From Phoenix dactylifera (Eukaryota; Streptophyta; Magnoliopsida; Arecales; Arecaceae), in assembly GCF_009389715.1 (NCBI RefSeq), contig NC_052401.1, forward strand, positions 1,600,843-1,664,842: a stretch of DNA of 64,000 nt. The letters are read 5' to 3'. The notes under the pieces were generated by a model. That model was given only the letters and a program-made list of their open reading frames with translations, ran no database searches and was not told the origin of the DNA. A program made the translations under genes and the position numbers. Shown here in pieces: positions 12,461 through 25,143 of the stretch (within the stretch, counting starts at the first letter, position 1; each line of letters starts with the position of its first letter).

Positions 12461-12972
12461 ATTACTACGACCACCCGTGATGCTAACCTTACCCCGACCA
12501 TACTGAGCACTGTTGGACTCTATCATCATGAATCCCTGTTGTGTTATCTGAACCATGATTGGCCAGAGTCAACTGACCCGGATCGTCGGATGCTGCTACC
12601 TAGTCGACTCTGTCCATCCTGCACCCGACTGTTGTCAGCAACTATTGGACCCATAATTGATAACCCCCTGATTTATTTTCTAGATTTGATATATGATTCT
12701 TGATCAGATGAATTGGATTACTGCGACCACCCGTCATGCTAACTTTACCTGACCATACTAAGCACTGTTGGACACTATCATCATGAATCTCTATTGTGTT
12801 ATCTAAACCATGATTGGCCAGAGTCAACTGACCCGGATCGTCGGATGCTGCTACATAGTCGACTCTGTCCTTCCTGCACCCAACTGTTGTCAGCCACTAT
12901 TGGATCCATAATTGATAACCCCTAATTTATTTCCTAGATTTGATATATGATTCTTGATCAAATGAATTGGAT
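12461..12972 (+). repeat. 256 bp direct duplication at the left edge of the array
   Basis: Two adjacent copies, 12461-12716 and 12717-12972, run from ATTACTRCGACCACCCGT to TGATCARATGAATTGGATTA with few differences. The second copy supplies the left boundary (CCTAG at 12933) of the first array unit. Confidence 0.85.
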
Positions 12973-14678
12973 TACATTGTGCTGACCGATTCGAATAATC
13001 GGGCGTCGTTATTTAGTTGGCCTCGTATATCGTTTTATATGAATTTATTTTCACTGTCAACCCTAGTTTTATATGGAGCAACAGTCATCCAGATAGAAAG
13101 AAGTCCAACGAGATCTTGTACTCTAGTTTCTATCTCTTTCTATTTCTTGGTATTTTCTCTCTCCAGGTTGATTTGGAAAAATCATGGTTGAGAAGTGTTG
13201 TTGAATAGTTTTAGGTTGCTACATGATGGTGGACCCTATAGTGGATTAGTAGAGGATTCTGAGTTATCAATTACTTCAGATAATTTTTGATGCTGATTTG
13301 GTTTTGTATGAAAACAATTTTTTGGGCAAGAGGACATTGAGCAGAGCTCTGCGCATCCTGATTTATAGATCGCGGTGGGGGCAGATGACTAGTCGTCCGG
13401 GTTGCCAGCAAAGAGATAAGAATCCTTGTATACCGGCCTATATCTATAAATATTTTTTGTACCTATATATGTATGATGTGCTAATGTCAAGATAAGTAAG
13501 AAGTAAGAATAGTTTTATGAAGATTTTTGTATTAAATCGTATTTTGATCAAGTATGCTTGTGATTGATGGTATAATGGAAGTATACATGAGCATAACTTA
13601 CACTTGCATAATCGAACTAATGGATGTGGTGCTCTGTACTGACTGTGTTATATTGATTGCCCTATCATAAGCTGAAAACGTGACCGTGGTTAGTCTAAAT
13701 ATGAAAATAAAAAGAAAACGATGTGGATGTAAACTTGATTAAATGAACAACTTTGGGCTTGTCTCGTTATCTTGATTGCCCCGTCATAGGCTAAAAATAT
13801 GATGCTATTGTTTGCCCTGTCACAAGCTAGAAATGTGATACTATTGATTGCTCGTCACAAGCTGGAAATGTGAAACTATTGGTTGCCTCATCACAGGCTA
13901 AAAATGTGATACTGTTGATGACCCGTCACGGGTTGAAAACGTGATTGAGATTTAGCCCAAAGTCGACAAGATAATTGATCCAGATCAACCTTAAAAAGGA
14001 ATGGAATGAAAAGCATTGAACACACTAATGAAGATTTATGAGATATAGTATGACAAATCAATCTAGAGTGGATGGATTTCTATTCATATGTGATGCTCAT
14101 ATTTATACTGATCATTCGAGCATTATTGATAACCGATTTATAATTTCATGATGTGTGTAACATTTTCTTACGGTTTTCAAACTTATATTATTATTGTGTT
14201 AGTGTAGATATGCGGAGATTCTTACTGGACTGTAAAGCTCACAACCCCTTTTCCTTTTTCTTTTTCATTGTTGCAAGTTGCATAATATATGGCTATGGTT
14301 GAGATTACAGGTGGAGGGGATGATTAGATAGAGTATACTGATACTAGTTGGATGATCAATTTTGTGATTGGAACAACTTTGATGTTTGGTATAAATTGAA
14401 ATCATTATTGATTATGGATATTGAGGTTGTGATATACCTTTAGGCCATGCATATTCTCCGGGACTGCCCTAAGGAGTGTATGGCCGTGTCGCGTGCTCGG
14501 ACCCGAATTTTGGGTTCAAGGCATGACAGAGTGGTATCAGAGCTTAGGTTAAGATCATTGGGGATTGTGACAGAAAAACTATCAAAGCTTAGGTTTAAGA
14601 TCATTGAAAATTGTGACAGAAAAACTATCAGAGCTGAGGTTAAGATCATTGGAGATTCTTACAGAAAAACTATCAAAG
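12933..14678 (+). repeat. Array unit 1
   Basis: 1746 bases. PBS TGGTATCAGAGC at 14532-14543, LTR end GGCATGACA at 14520-14528. This is the most divergent unit in its LTR part (for example GGAGCAACAG near 13074 where the others have GGAGCTACAG) and lies next to the 256 bp duplication, so it is the likely founder end. Confidence 0.9.
13640..13950 (+). repeat. ~37 bp sub-repeats inside each LTR unit (unit 1 shown)
   Basis: Five to six copies of a motif of the form TTGCCCGTCACAAGCT plus GAAATGTGATACTATTGG, each with a short TCACA..TGTGA dyad. The same block recurs at the same place in every array unit and, inverted and degraded, near 38740-39040. Confidence 0.85.
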
Positions 14679-16418
14679 CCTAGATTTTATATATGATTCT
14701 TGATCAGATGAATTGGATTACATTGTGCTGACCGATTCGAACAATCGGGCATTGTTATTTAGTTGGCCTCGTATATCGTTTTATATGAATTTATTTTCAC
14801 AATCAACCCTAGTTTTATATGGAGCTACAGTCATCTAGATAGAAAAAAGTCCATCGAGATCTTGTACTCTAGTTTCTATCTCTTCCTATTTCTTGGTACT
14901 TTCTCTCGCTAGGTTGATTTGGAAAAATCATGGTTGAGAAGTGCTACTGAATAGTTTTAGGTTGCTACATGATGGTGGACCCTATAGTGGATTAGTAGAG
15001 GATTCTAAATTATCGGTTACTTCAGATAATTTTTTATGCTGATTTGGTTTTGCAGGAAAATAATCTTTCGGGCAAGAGGACATTGAGCAGGGTTCTGCGC
15101 ATTCTGGTTTATAGATCGCGGTGGGGCAGATGATTAGTCATTCGGTTTGTCAGCAAAGAGACAAGAATCCTTATATACCAGCCTATATATATAAATAATT
15201 TTTGTACCTATATATGTATGATGTGCTAATGTCAAGATAAGTAAGAAGTAAGAATAGTTTTATAAAGATTTTTGTATTAAATCGTATTTTGATCGAGTAT
15301 GCTTGTGATTGATGGTCTGATGTAAGTATACATGAGCATAACTTGCATAATCGAACCAATGGATGTGGTGCTCTGTACTGACTGTGTTAGATTGATTGCC
15401 CTATCATGGGCTGAAAACATTACCGTAGTTAGTCTAAATCCGGAAATAAAAAGAAAACGATGTGTGGATGTAAACTTGATTAAATGAACAACTTTGGGCT
15501 TGTCTCGTTATCTTGATTGCCCCGTCATAGGCTAAAAATATGATGCTATTGTTTGCCCTGCCACAAGCTAGAAATGTGATACTATTGGTTGCCCGTTACA
15601 AGCTGGAAATGTGATACTATAGCTTGCCTCATCACAGGCTAAAAATGTGATACTGTTGATGACCCGTCACAGGTTGAAAACGTGATTGAGATTTAGCCCA
15701 TAGTCGACAAGATAATTGATCCAGATCAACTTTAAAAAAGAATGGAATGAAAAGCATTGAACACACTAATGCAGATTTATGAGATATCGTATGATAAATC
15801 AATCTAGAGTGGATGGATTTCTATTCATATGTGATGCTCATATTTATACTGATCATTCGAGCATTATTGATAACCGATTTATAATTTCATGATGTGTGTA
15901 ACATTTTCTTGCGGTTTTCAAACTTATATTATTATTGTGTTGGTGTAGATATGCGGAGATTCTTACTGGGCTGTAAAGCTCACAACCCCTTTTCCTTTTT
16001 CTTTTTCATTGTTGCAAGTTGCATAATATATGGCTATGGTTGAGATAGGTGGAGGGGATGATTAGATAGAGTATACTGATACTAGTTGGATGATCAATTT
16101 TGTAATTGGAACAACTTTGATGTTTGGTATAAATTGAGATCATTATTGATTATGGATATTGAGGTTGTGATATACCTTTAGGCCATGCATATTCTCTGGG
16201 ACTTTGCCCTAAGAAGTGTACGGCCGTGTCGCGTGCTCGGACCCGGATTTTGGGTTCAAGGCATGACAGAGTGGTATCAGAGCTTAGGTTAAGATCATTG
16301 GGGATTGTAACAGAAAAACTATCAAAGCTTAGGTTTAAGATCATTGAAAATTGTGACAGAAAAACTATCAGAGCTGAGGTTAAGATCATTGGGGATTCTT
16401 ACAGAAAAACTATCAAAG
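14679..16418 (+). repeat. Array unit 2 (subtype A)
   Basis: 1740 bases. PBS TGGTATCAGAGC at 16272-16283. Confidence 0.9.
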
Positions 16419-18159
16419 CCTAGATTTGATATATGATTCTTGATCAGATGAATTGGATTACATTGTGCTGACCGATTCGAACAATCGGGCATCGTTATTT
16501 AGTTGGCCTCGTATATCATTTTATATGAATTTATTTTCACAATCAACCCTAGTTTCATATGGAGCTACAGTCATCTAGATAGAAAGAAGTCCAACGAGAT
16601 CTTGTACTCTAGTTTCTATCTCTTTCTATTTCTTGGTACTTTCGCTAGGTTGATTTGGAAAAATCATGGTTGAGAAGTGCTACTGAATAGTTTTAGGTTG
16701 CTACATGATGGTGGACCCTATAGTGGATTAGTAGAGGATTCTAAATTATCGGTTACTTTGGATAATTTTTTATGCTGATTTGGTTTTATAGAAAAACAAT
16801 CTTTTGGGCAAGAGGACATTGAGCATGGTTCTGCGCATTCTGGTTTATACATCGCGGTGGAGCAGATGATTAGTCATCCGGATTGTCAGCAAAGAGATAA
16901 GAATCCTTATATACCAGCCTATATAAATAAATATTTTTTGTACCTATATATGTATGATGTGCTAATGTCAAGATAAGAAGTAAGAATAGTTTTATGAAGA
17001 TTTTTGTATTAAATCGTATTTTGATTGAGTATGCTTGTGATTGATGGTATGATGTAAGTATACATGAGCATAACTTACACTTGCATAATCGAACCAATGG
17101 ATGTGGTGCTCTGTACTGACTGTGTTATATTGATTGCCCTATCATGGGCTAAAAACATTACCGTAGTTAGTCTAAATACGGAAATAAAAAGAAAACGATG
17201 TGTGGATGTAAACTTGATTAAATGAACAACTTTGGGCTTGTCTCGTTATCTTGATTGCCCCATCAAAGGCTAAAAATATGATGCTATTGTTTGCCCTGTC
17301 ACAAGCTAGAAATGTGATACTATTGGTTGCCCGTCACAAGCTGGAAATGTGATACTATTGGTTGCCTCATCACAGGCTAAAAATGTGATATTGTTGATGA
17401 CCCGTCACGGGTTGAAAAGGTGATTGAGATTTAGCCCAAAGTCGACAAGATAATTGATCCAGATCAACTTTAAAAAGAAATGGAATGAAAAGCATTGAAC
17501 ACACTAATGAAGATTTATGAGATATCGTATGATAAATCAATCTAGAGTGGATGGATTTCTATTCATATGTGATGCTCATATTTATACTGATCATTCAAGC
17601 ATTATTGATAACCGATTTATAATTTCATGATGTGTGTAACATTTTCTTGCGGTTTTCAAACTTATATTATTATTGTGCTGGTGTAGATATGCGGAGATTC
17701 TTACTGGGCTGCAAAATTCACGACCCCTTTTCCTTTTTCTCCTTCATTGTTGCAAGTTGCATAATATATGGCTATGGTTGAGATTACAGGTGGAGAGGAT
17801 GATTAGATAGAGTATACTGATACTAGTTGGATCATCAATTTTGTAATTGGAACAACTTTGATGTTTGGTATAAATTGAGATCATTATTGAGTACGGATAT
17901 TGAGGTTGTGATATACCTTTTGGCTATGCATATTCTCCGGGACTCTGCCCTAAGGAGTGTACGGCCGTGTCGCGTGCTCGGACCCGAATTTTGGGTTCAA
18001 GGCATGACAGAGTGGTATCAGAGCTTAGGTTAAGATCATTGGGGATTGTGATAGAAAAACTATCAAAGCTTAGGTTTAAGATCATTGAAAATTGTGACAG
18101 AAAAACTATCAGAGCTGAGGTTAAGATCATTGGGGATTCTTACAGAAAAACTATCAAAG
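16419..18159 (+). repeat. Array unit 3 (subtype A)
   Basis: 1741 bases. PBS TGGTATCAGAGC at 18013-18024. Confidence 0.9.
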
Positions 18160-19908
18160 CCTAGATTTGATATATGATTCTTGATTAGATGAATTGGATT
18201 ACATTGTGCTGACCGATTCGAACAATCGGGCATCGTTATTTAGTTGGCCTCGTATATCGTTTTATATGAATTTATTTTCACAATCAATCCTAGTTTTATA
18301 TGGAGCTACAGTCACCTAGATAGAAAGAAGTCCAATGAGATCTTGTACTCTAGTTTCTATCTCTTCCTATTTCTTGGTACTTTCTCTCGCTAGGTTGATT
18401 TGGAAAAATCATGGTTGAGAAGTGCTACGGAATAGTTTTAGGTTGCTACATTATGGTGGACCCTATAGTGGATTAGTAGAGGATTCTAAATTATCGGTTA
18501 CCTCGGATAATTTTTGATGCTGATTTGGTTTTGTAGGAAAACAATCTTTTGGGCAAGAGGACATTGAGCAGGGTTCTGCACATTCTGGTTTATAGATTGC
18601 GGTGGGGCAGATGATTAGTCATCCGGGTTGTCAGCAAAGAGATAAGAATCCTTATATACCAGCCTATATATATAAATATTTTTTGTACCTATATATGTAT
18701 GATGTGCTAATGTCAAGATAAGTAAGAAGTAAGAATAGTTTTATGAAGATTTTTGTATTAAATCATATTTTGATCGAGTATGCTTGTGATTGATGGTATG
18801 ATGTAAGTATACATGAGCATAACTTACACTTGCATAATCGAACCAATGGATGTGGTGCTCTGTACTGACTGTGTTATATTGATTGCCCTATCATGGGCTG
18901 AAAACATTACCGTAGTTAGTCTAAATTCGGAAATAAAAAGAAAACGATGTGTCGATGTAAACTTGATTAAATGAACAACTTTGGGCTTGTCTCGTTATCT
19001 TGATTGCCCCGTCATAGGCTAAAAATATGATGCTATTGTTTGCCCCGTCATAAGCTAGAAATGTGATAATATTGGTTGCCCGTCACACGCTGGAAATGTG
19101 ATACTATTGGTTGCCTCATCACAGGCTCAAAATGTGATACTGTTGATGACCCATCACGGGTTGAAAACGTGATTGAGATTTAGCCCAAAGTCGACAAGAT
19201 AATTGATCCAGATCAACTTTAAAAAGGAATGGAATGAAAAGCATTGAACACACTAATGAAGATTTATGAGATATCGTATGATAAATCAATCTAGAGTGGA
19301 TGGATTTCTATTCATATATGATGCTCATATTTATACTGATCCTTTGAGCATTATTGATAACCGATTTATGATTTCATGATGTGTGTAACATTTTCTTGCG
19401 GTTTTCAAACTTATATTATTATTGTGTTGGTGTAGATATGCGGAGATTCTTACTGGGCTGTAAAGCTCACAACCCCTTTTCCTTTTTCTTTTTCATTGTT
19501 GCACGTTGCATAATATATGGCTATGGTTGAGATTACAGGTGGAGGGGATGATTAGATAGAGTATACTGATACTAGTTGGATGATCAATTTTGTAATTGGA
19601 ACAACTTTGATGTTTGGTATAAATTGAGATCATTATTGATTACGGATATTGAGGTTGTGATATACCTTTAGGCCATGCATATTCTCTGGGACTCTGCCCT
19701 AAGGAGTGTATGGCTGTGTCGCGTGCTCGGACCCTGATTTTGGGTTCAAGGCATGATAGAGTAGTATCAGAGCTTAGGTTAAGATCATTGGGGATTGTGA
19801 CAGAAAAACTATCAAAGCTTAGGTTTAAGATCATTGAAAATTGTGACAGAAAAACTATCAGAGCGGAGGTTAAGATCATTGGGGATTCTTACAGAAAAAC
19901 TATCAAAG
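18160..19908 (+). repeat. Array unit 4 (subtype A, variant PBS)
   Basis: 1749 bases. PBS carries TAG for TGG (TAGTATCAGAGC at 19762-19773), and the LTR end reads GCATGATAGA. Confidence 0.9.
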
Positions 19909-21659
19909 CCTAGATTTGATATATGATTCTTGATCAGATGAATTGGATTACATTGTGCGGACCAATTCGAACAATCGGGCATCGTTATTTAGTTGGCCTC
20001 GTATATCGTTTTATATGAATTTATTTTCACAATCAACCCTAGTTTTACATGGAGCTACAGTCATCCAGATAAAAAGAAGTCCAACGAGATCTTGTACTCT
20101 AGTATCTTTCTGTTCCTATTTCTTGGTACTTTCTCTCGCTAGGTTGATTTGGAAAAATCATGGTTGAGAAGTGCTACTGAATAGGTTTAGGTTGCTACAT
20201 GATGGTGGACCCTATAGTGGATTAGTAGAGGATTCTAAATTATCGGTTACTTCGGATAATTTTTGATGCTGATTTGGTTTTGTAGGAAAACAATCTTTTG
20301 GGCAAGAGGACATTGAGCAGGGTTCTGCGCATTCTGGTTTATAGATCGCTGTGGGGCAGATGATTAGTCATCCGGGTTGTCAGCAAAGAGATAAGAATCC
20401 TTATATACCAGCCTATATATATAAATATTTTTTGTACCTATATGTGTATGATGTGCTAATGTCAAGATAAGTAAGAAGTAAGAATAGTTATATGACGATT
20501 TTTGTATTAAATCGTATTTTGAGCGAGTATGCTTGTGATTGATGGTATGATGTTAGTATACATAAGCATAACTTGCACTTGCATAATCGAACCAATGGAT
20601 GTGGTGCTCTGTACTGACTGTGTTATATTGATTGCCCTATCATGGGCTAAAAACATTACCGTAGTTAGTCTAAATTCGGAAATAAAAAGAAAACGATGTG
20701 TGGATGTAAACTTGATTAAATGAACAACTTTGGGATTGTCTCGTTATCTTGATTTCCCCGTCACGGGCTAAAAATATGATGCTACTATTTGTCCCGTCAC
20801 AAGCTAGAAATGTGATACTACTGGTTGCCCGTCACAAGCTGGAAATGTGATACTATTGGTTGCTTCGTCATAGGCTGAAAATGTGATACTGTTGATGACC
20901 CGTCACGGGCTGAAAACGTGACTGAGATTTAGCCAAAAGTCGACAAGATAATTGATCCGGATCAAGTTTAAAAAGAAATGGAATGAAAAGCATTGAACAC
21001 ACTAATGAAGATTTATGAGATATTGTATGATAAATCAATCTTGAGTGGATGGATTTCTATTCATATCTGATGCATATATTTATACTGACCATTCGAGCAT
21101 TATTGATAACCGATTTATAATTTCATGATGTATGTAACATTTTCTTGCGGTATTCAAAATTATATTATTATTGTGTTGGTGTGGATATGTGGAGATTCTT
21201 ACTGGGCTGTAAAGCTCACAATCCCTTTTTCTTTTTCTTTTTTATTGTTGCAGGTTGCATAATATATGGCTATGGTTGAGATTACAGGTGGAGGGGATGA
21301 TTAGATAGAGTATACTGATACAAGTTGGATGATCAATTTTGTAATTGGAACAACTTTGATGTTTGGTATAAATTGAGATCATTATTGAATATGGATATTA
21401 AGGTTGTGATATACTTTTAGGCCTTGCATAGTCTCTGGGACTCTGCCCTAAGGAGTGTACGGCCGTGTCGCGTGCTCGGACCTGGATTTTTGGGTTCAAG
21501 GCATGACAGAGTGGTATCAGAGCTTAGGTTAAGATCATTGGAGATTGTGACAGAAAAACTATCAAAGCTTAGGTTTAAGATCATTAAAAATTGTGACATA
21601 AAAACTATCAGAGCTGAGGTTAAGATCATTGGGGATTCTTACAGGAAAAACTATCAAAG
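19909..21659 (+). repeat. Array unit 5 (subtype B)
   Basis: 1751 bases. PBS TGGTATCAGAGC at 21512-21523. Subtype B markers: TTGCTTCGTCATAGGCTG in the sub-repeats, AATCTTGAGTGG at 21038, GGTGTGGATATGTGG at 21178, GGCCTTGCATAGTC at 21420. Confidence 0.9.
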
Positions 21660-23408
21660 CCTAGTTGTGATATATGATTCTTGATCAGATGAATTGGATT
21701 AAATTGTGCTGACCGATTCGAACAATCGGGCATCGTTATTTAGTTGGCCTCGTATATCGTTTTATATGAATTTATTTTCACAATCAACCCTAGTTTTATA
21801 TGGAGCTACAGTCATCTAGATAGAAAGAAGTCGAACGAGATCTTGTACTCTAGTTTCTATCTCTTCTTATTTCCTGGTACTTTCTCTCGCTAGGTTGATT
21901 TGGAAAAATCATGGTTGAGAAGTGCTACTGAATAGTTTTAGGTTGCTACATGACGGTGGACCCCATAGTGGATTAGTAGAGGATTCTAAATTATCGGTTA
22001 CTTCGGATAATTTTTGATGCTGATTTGATTTTGTAGGAAAACAATCTTTTAGGCAAGAGGACATTGAGCAGGGTTCTGCGCATTCTGGTTTATAGATCGC
22101 GGTGGGGCAGATGATTAGTCATCCAGGTTGTCAGCAAAGAGATAAGAATCCTTATATACCAGCCTATATATATAAATATTTTTTGTACCTATATGTGTAT
22201 GATGTGCTAATGTCAAGATAAGTAAGAAGTAAGAATAGTTATATGACGATTTTTGTATTAAATCGTATTTTGATCGAGTATGCTTGTGATTGATGGTATG
22301 ATGTTAGTATACATAAGCATAACTTACACTTGCATAATCGAACCAATGGATGTGGTGCTCTGTACTGACTGTGTTATATTGATTGCCCTATCATGGGCTG
22401 AAAACATTACCGTAGTTAGTCTAAATCCGGAAATAAAAAGAAAACGATGTGTGGATGTAAACTTGTTTAAATGAACAACTTTGGGCTTGTCTCGTTATCT
22501 TGATTTCCCCGTCACGGGCTAAAAATATGATGCTACTATTTGTCCCGTCACAAGCTAGAAATGTAATACTACTGGTTGCCCGTCACAAGCTGGAAATGTG
22601 ATACTATTGGTTGCTTCGTCAATAGGCTGAAAATGTTGATACTGTAGATGACCCGTCACGGGCTGAAAACGTGATTGAGATTTAGCCAAAAGTCGACAAG
22701 ATAATTGATCCGGATCAAGTTTAAAAAGAAATGGAATGAAAAGCATTGAACACACTAATGAAGATTTATGAGATATCGTATGATAAATCAATCTAGAGTG
22801 GATGGATTTCTATTCATATGTGATGCTCATATTTATACTGATCATTCGAGCATTATTGATAACCGATTTATAATTTCATGATGTGTGTAACATTTTCTTG
22901 CGGTTTTCAAACTTATATTATTATTGTGTTGGTGTAGATATGCGGAGATTCTTACTGGGCTGTAAAGCTCACAACCCCTTTTCCTTTTTCTTTTTCATTG
23001 TTGCAAGTTGCATAATATATGGCTATGGTTGAGATTACAGGTGGAGGGGATGATTAGATAGAGTATACTGATACTAGTTGGATCATCAATTTTGTAATTG
23101 GAACAACTTTGATGTTTGGTATAAATTGAGATCATTATTGATTACGGATATTGAGGTTGTGATATACCTTTAGGCCATGCATATTCTCTGGGACTCTGCC
23201 CTAAGGAGTGTATTGCTGTGTCGCGTGCTCGACCCTGATTTTGGGTTCAAGGCATGATAGAGTAGTATCAGAGCTTAGGTTAAGATCATTGGGAATTGTG
23301 ACAGAAAAACTATCAAAGCTTAGGTTTAAGATCATTGAAATTGTGACAGAAAAACTATCAGAGCTCAGGTTAAGATCATTGGGGATTCTTACAGAAAAAC
23401 TATCAAAG
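21660..23408 (+). repeat. Array unit 6 (B/A chimera)
   Basis: 1749 bases. The left two thirds match unit 5 (B markers to about 22720), while the right part matches subtype A units: CTAGAGTGG at 22793, GGTGTAGATATGCGG at 22931 and PBS TAGTATCAGAGC at 23263-23274, as in unit 4. The right-hand junction has lost one base (CCAG for CCTAG). Confidence 0.85.
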
Positions 23409-25143
23409 CCAGATTTGATATATGATTCTTGATCAGATGAATTGGATTACATTGTGCTGACCGATTCGAACAATCGGGCATCGTTATTTAGTTGGCCTCG
23501 TATATCGTTTTATATGAATTTATTTTCACAATCACCCTAGTTTTATATGGAGCTACAGTCATCTAGATAGAAAGAAGTCCAACGAGATCTTGTAACTCTA
23601 GTTTCTATCTCTTCCTATTTCTTGGTACTTTCTCTCGCTAGGTTGATTTGGAAAAATCATGGTTGAGAAGCTACTGAATAGTTTTAGGTTGCTACATGAT
23701 GGTGGACCCTATAGTGGATTAGTAGAGGATTCTAAATTATCGGTTACTTTGGATAATTTTTGATGCTGATTTGGTTTTGTAGGAAAACAATCTTTTGGGC
23801 AAGAGGACATTGAGCAGGGTTCTGCGCATTCTGGTTTATAGATCGCTGGGGCAGATGATTAGTCATCCAGTTGTCAGCAAAGAGATAAAAATCCTTATAT
23901 ACCAGCCTATATATATAAATATTTTTTGTACCTATATATGTATGATGTGCTAATGTCAAGATAAGTAAGAATAAGAATAGTTTTATGAAGATTTTTGTAT
24001 TAAATCGTATTTTGATCGAGTATGCTTGTGATTGATGGTATGATGTAAGTATACATGAGCATAACTTACACTTGCATAATCGAACCAATGGATGTGGTGC
24101 TCTGTACTGACTGTGTTATATTGATTGCCCTATCATGGGCTGAAAACATTACCGTAGTTAGTCTAAATTCGGAAATAAAAAAACGATGTGTCGATGTAAA
24201 CTTGATTAAATGAACAACTTTGGGCTTGTCTTATTATCTTGATTGCCCCGTCATAGGCTAAAAATATGATACTATTGTTTGCTCTGTCACAAGCTAGAAA
24301 TGTGATACTATTGGTTGCCCGTCACAGCTGGAAATGTGATACTATTGGTTGCCTCATCACAGGCTAAAAATGTGATACTGTTGATGACCCGTCACGGGTT
24401 GAAAACGTGATTGAGATTTAGCCCAAAGTCGACAAATAATTGATCCAGATCAACTTTAAAAAGAATGGAATGAAAAGCATTGAACACACTAATGAAGATT
24501 TATGAGATATCGTATGATAAATCAATCTAGAGTGGATGGATTTCTATTCATATGTGATGCTCATATTTATACTGATCATTCGAGCATTATTGATAACCGA
24601 TTTATAATTTCATGATGTGTGTAACATTTTCTTGCGGTTTTCAAACTTATATTATTATTGTGTTGGTGTAGATATGCGGAGATTCTTACTGGGCTGTAAA
24701 GCTCACAATCCCTTTTTCTTTTTCTTTTTCATTGTTGCAAGTTGCATAATATATGGCTATGGTTGAGATTACAGGTGGAGGGGATGATTAGATAGAGTAT
24801 ACTGATACTAGTTGGATGATCAATTTTGTAATTGGAACAACTTTGATGTTTGGTATAAATTGAGATCATTATTGATTACGGATATTGAGGTTGTGATATA
24901 CCTTTAGGCCATGCATATTCTCTGGGACTCTGCCTAAGGAGTGTATGGCTGTGTCGCGTGCTCGGACCCTGATTTTGGGTTCAAGGCATGACAGAGTAGT
25001 ATCAGAGCTTAGGTTAAGATCATTGGGGATTGTGACAGAAAAACTATCAAAGCTTAGGTTTAAGATCATTGAAAATTGTGACAGAAAAACTATCAGAGCT
25101 GAGGTTAAGATCATTGGGGATTCTTACAGAAAAACTATCAAAG
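23409..25143 (+). repeat. Array unit 7 (subtype A, variant PBS)
   Basis: 1735 bases. PBS TAGTATCAGAGC at 24997-25008. Several single-base losses relative to units 2-4. Confidence 0.9.

Noticed and set aside
13640..13950. CRISPR-like look of regularly spaced 37 bp repeats
   Set aside because: The copies are contiguous and diverged, with no unique spacers, in a plant LTR. It is a minisatellite.
14440..14683. Recurring 65-80 codon open frames in every array unit, on both strands
   Set aside because: They arise because the ~47 bp leader repeats happen to lack stops in some frames. The same frame recurs by duplication, the peptides are simple repeats, and single-base losses break them in other units.
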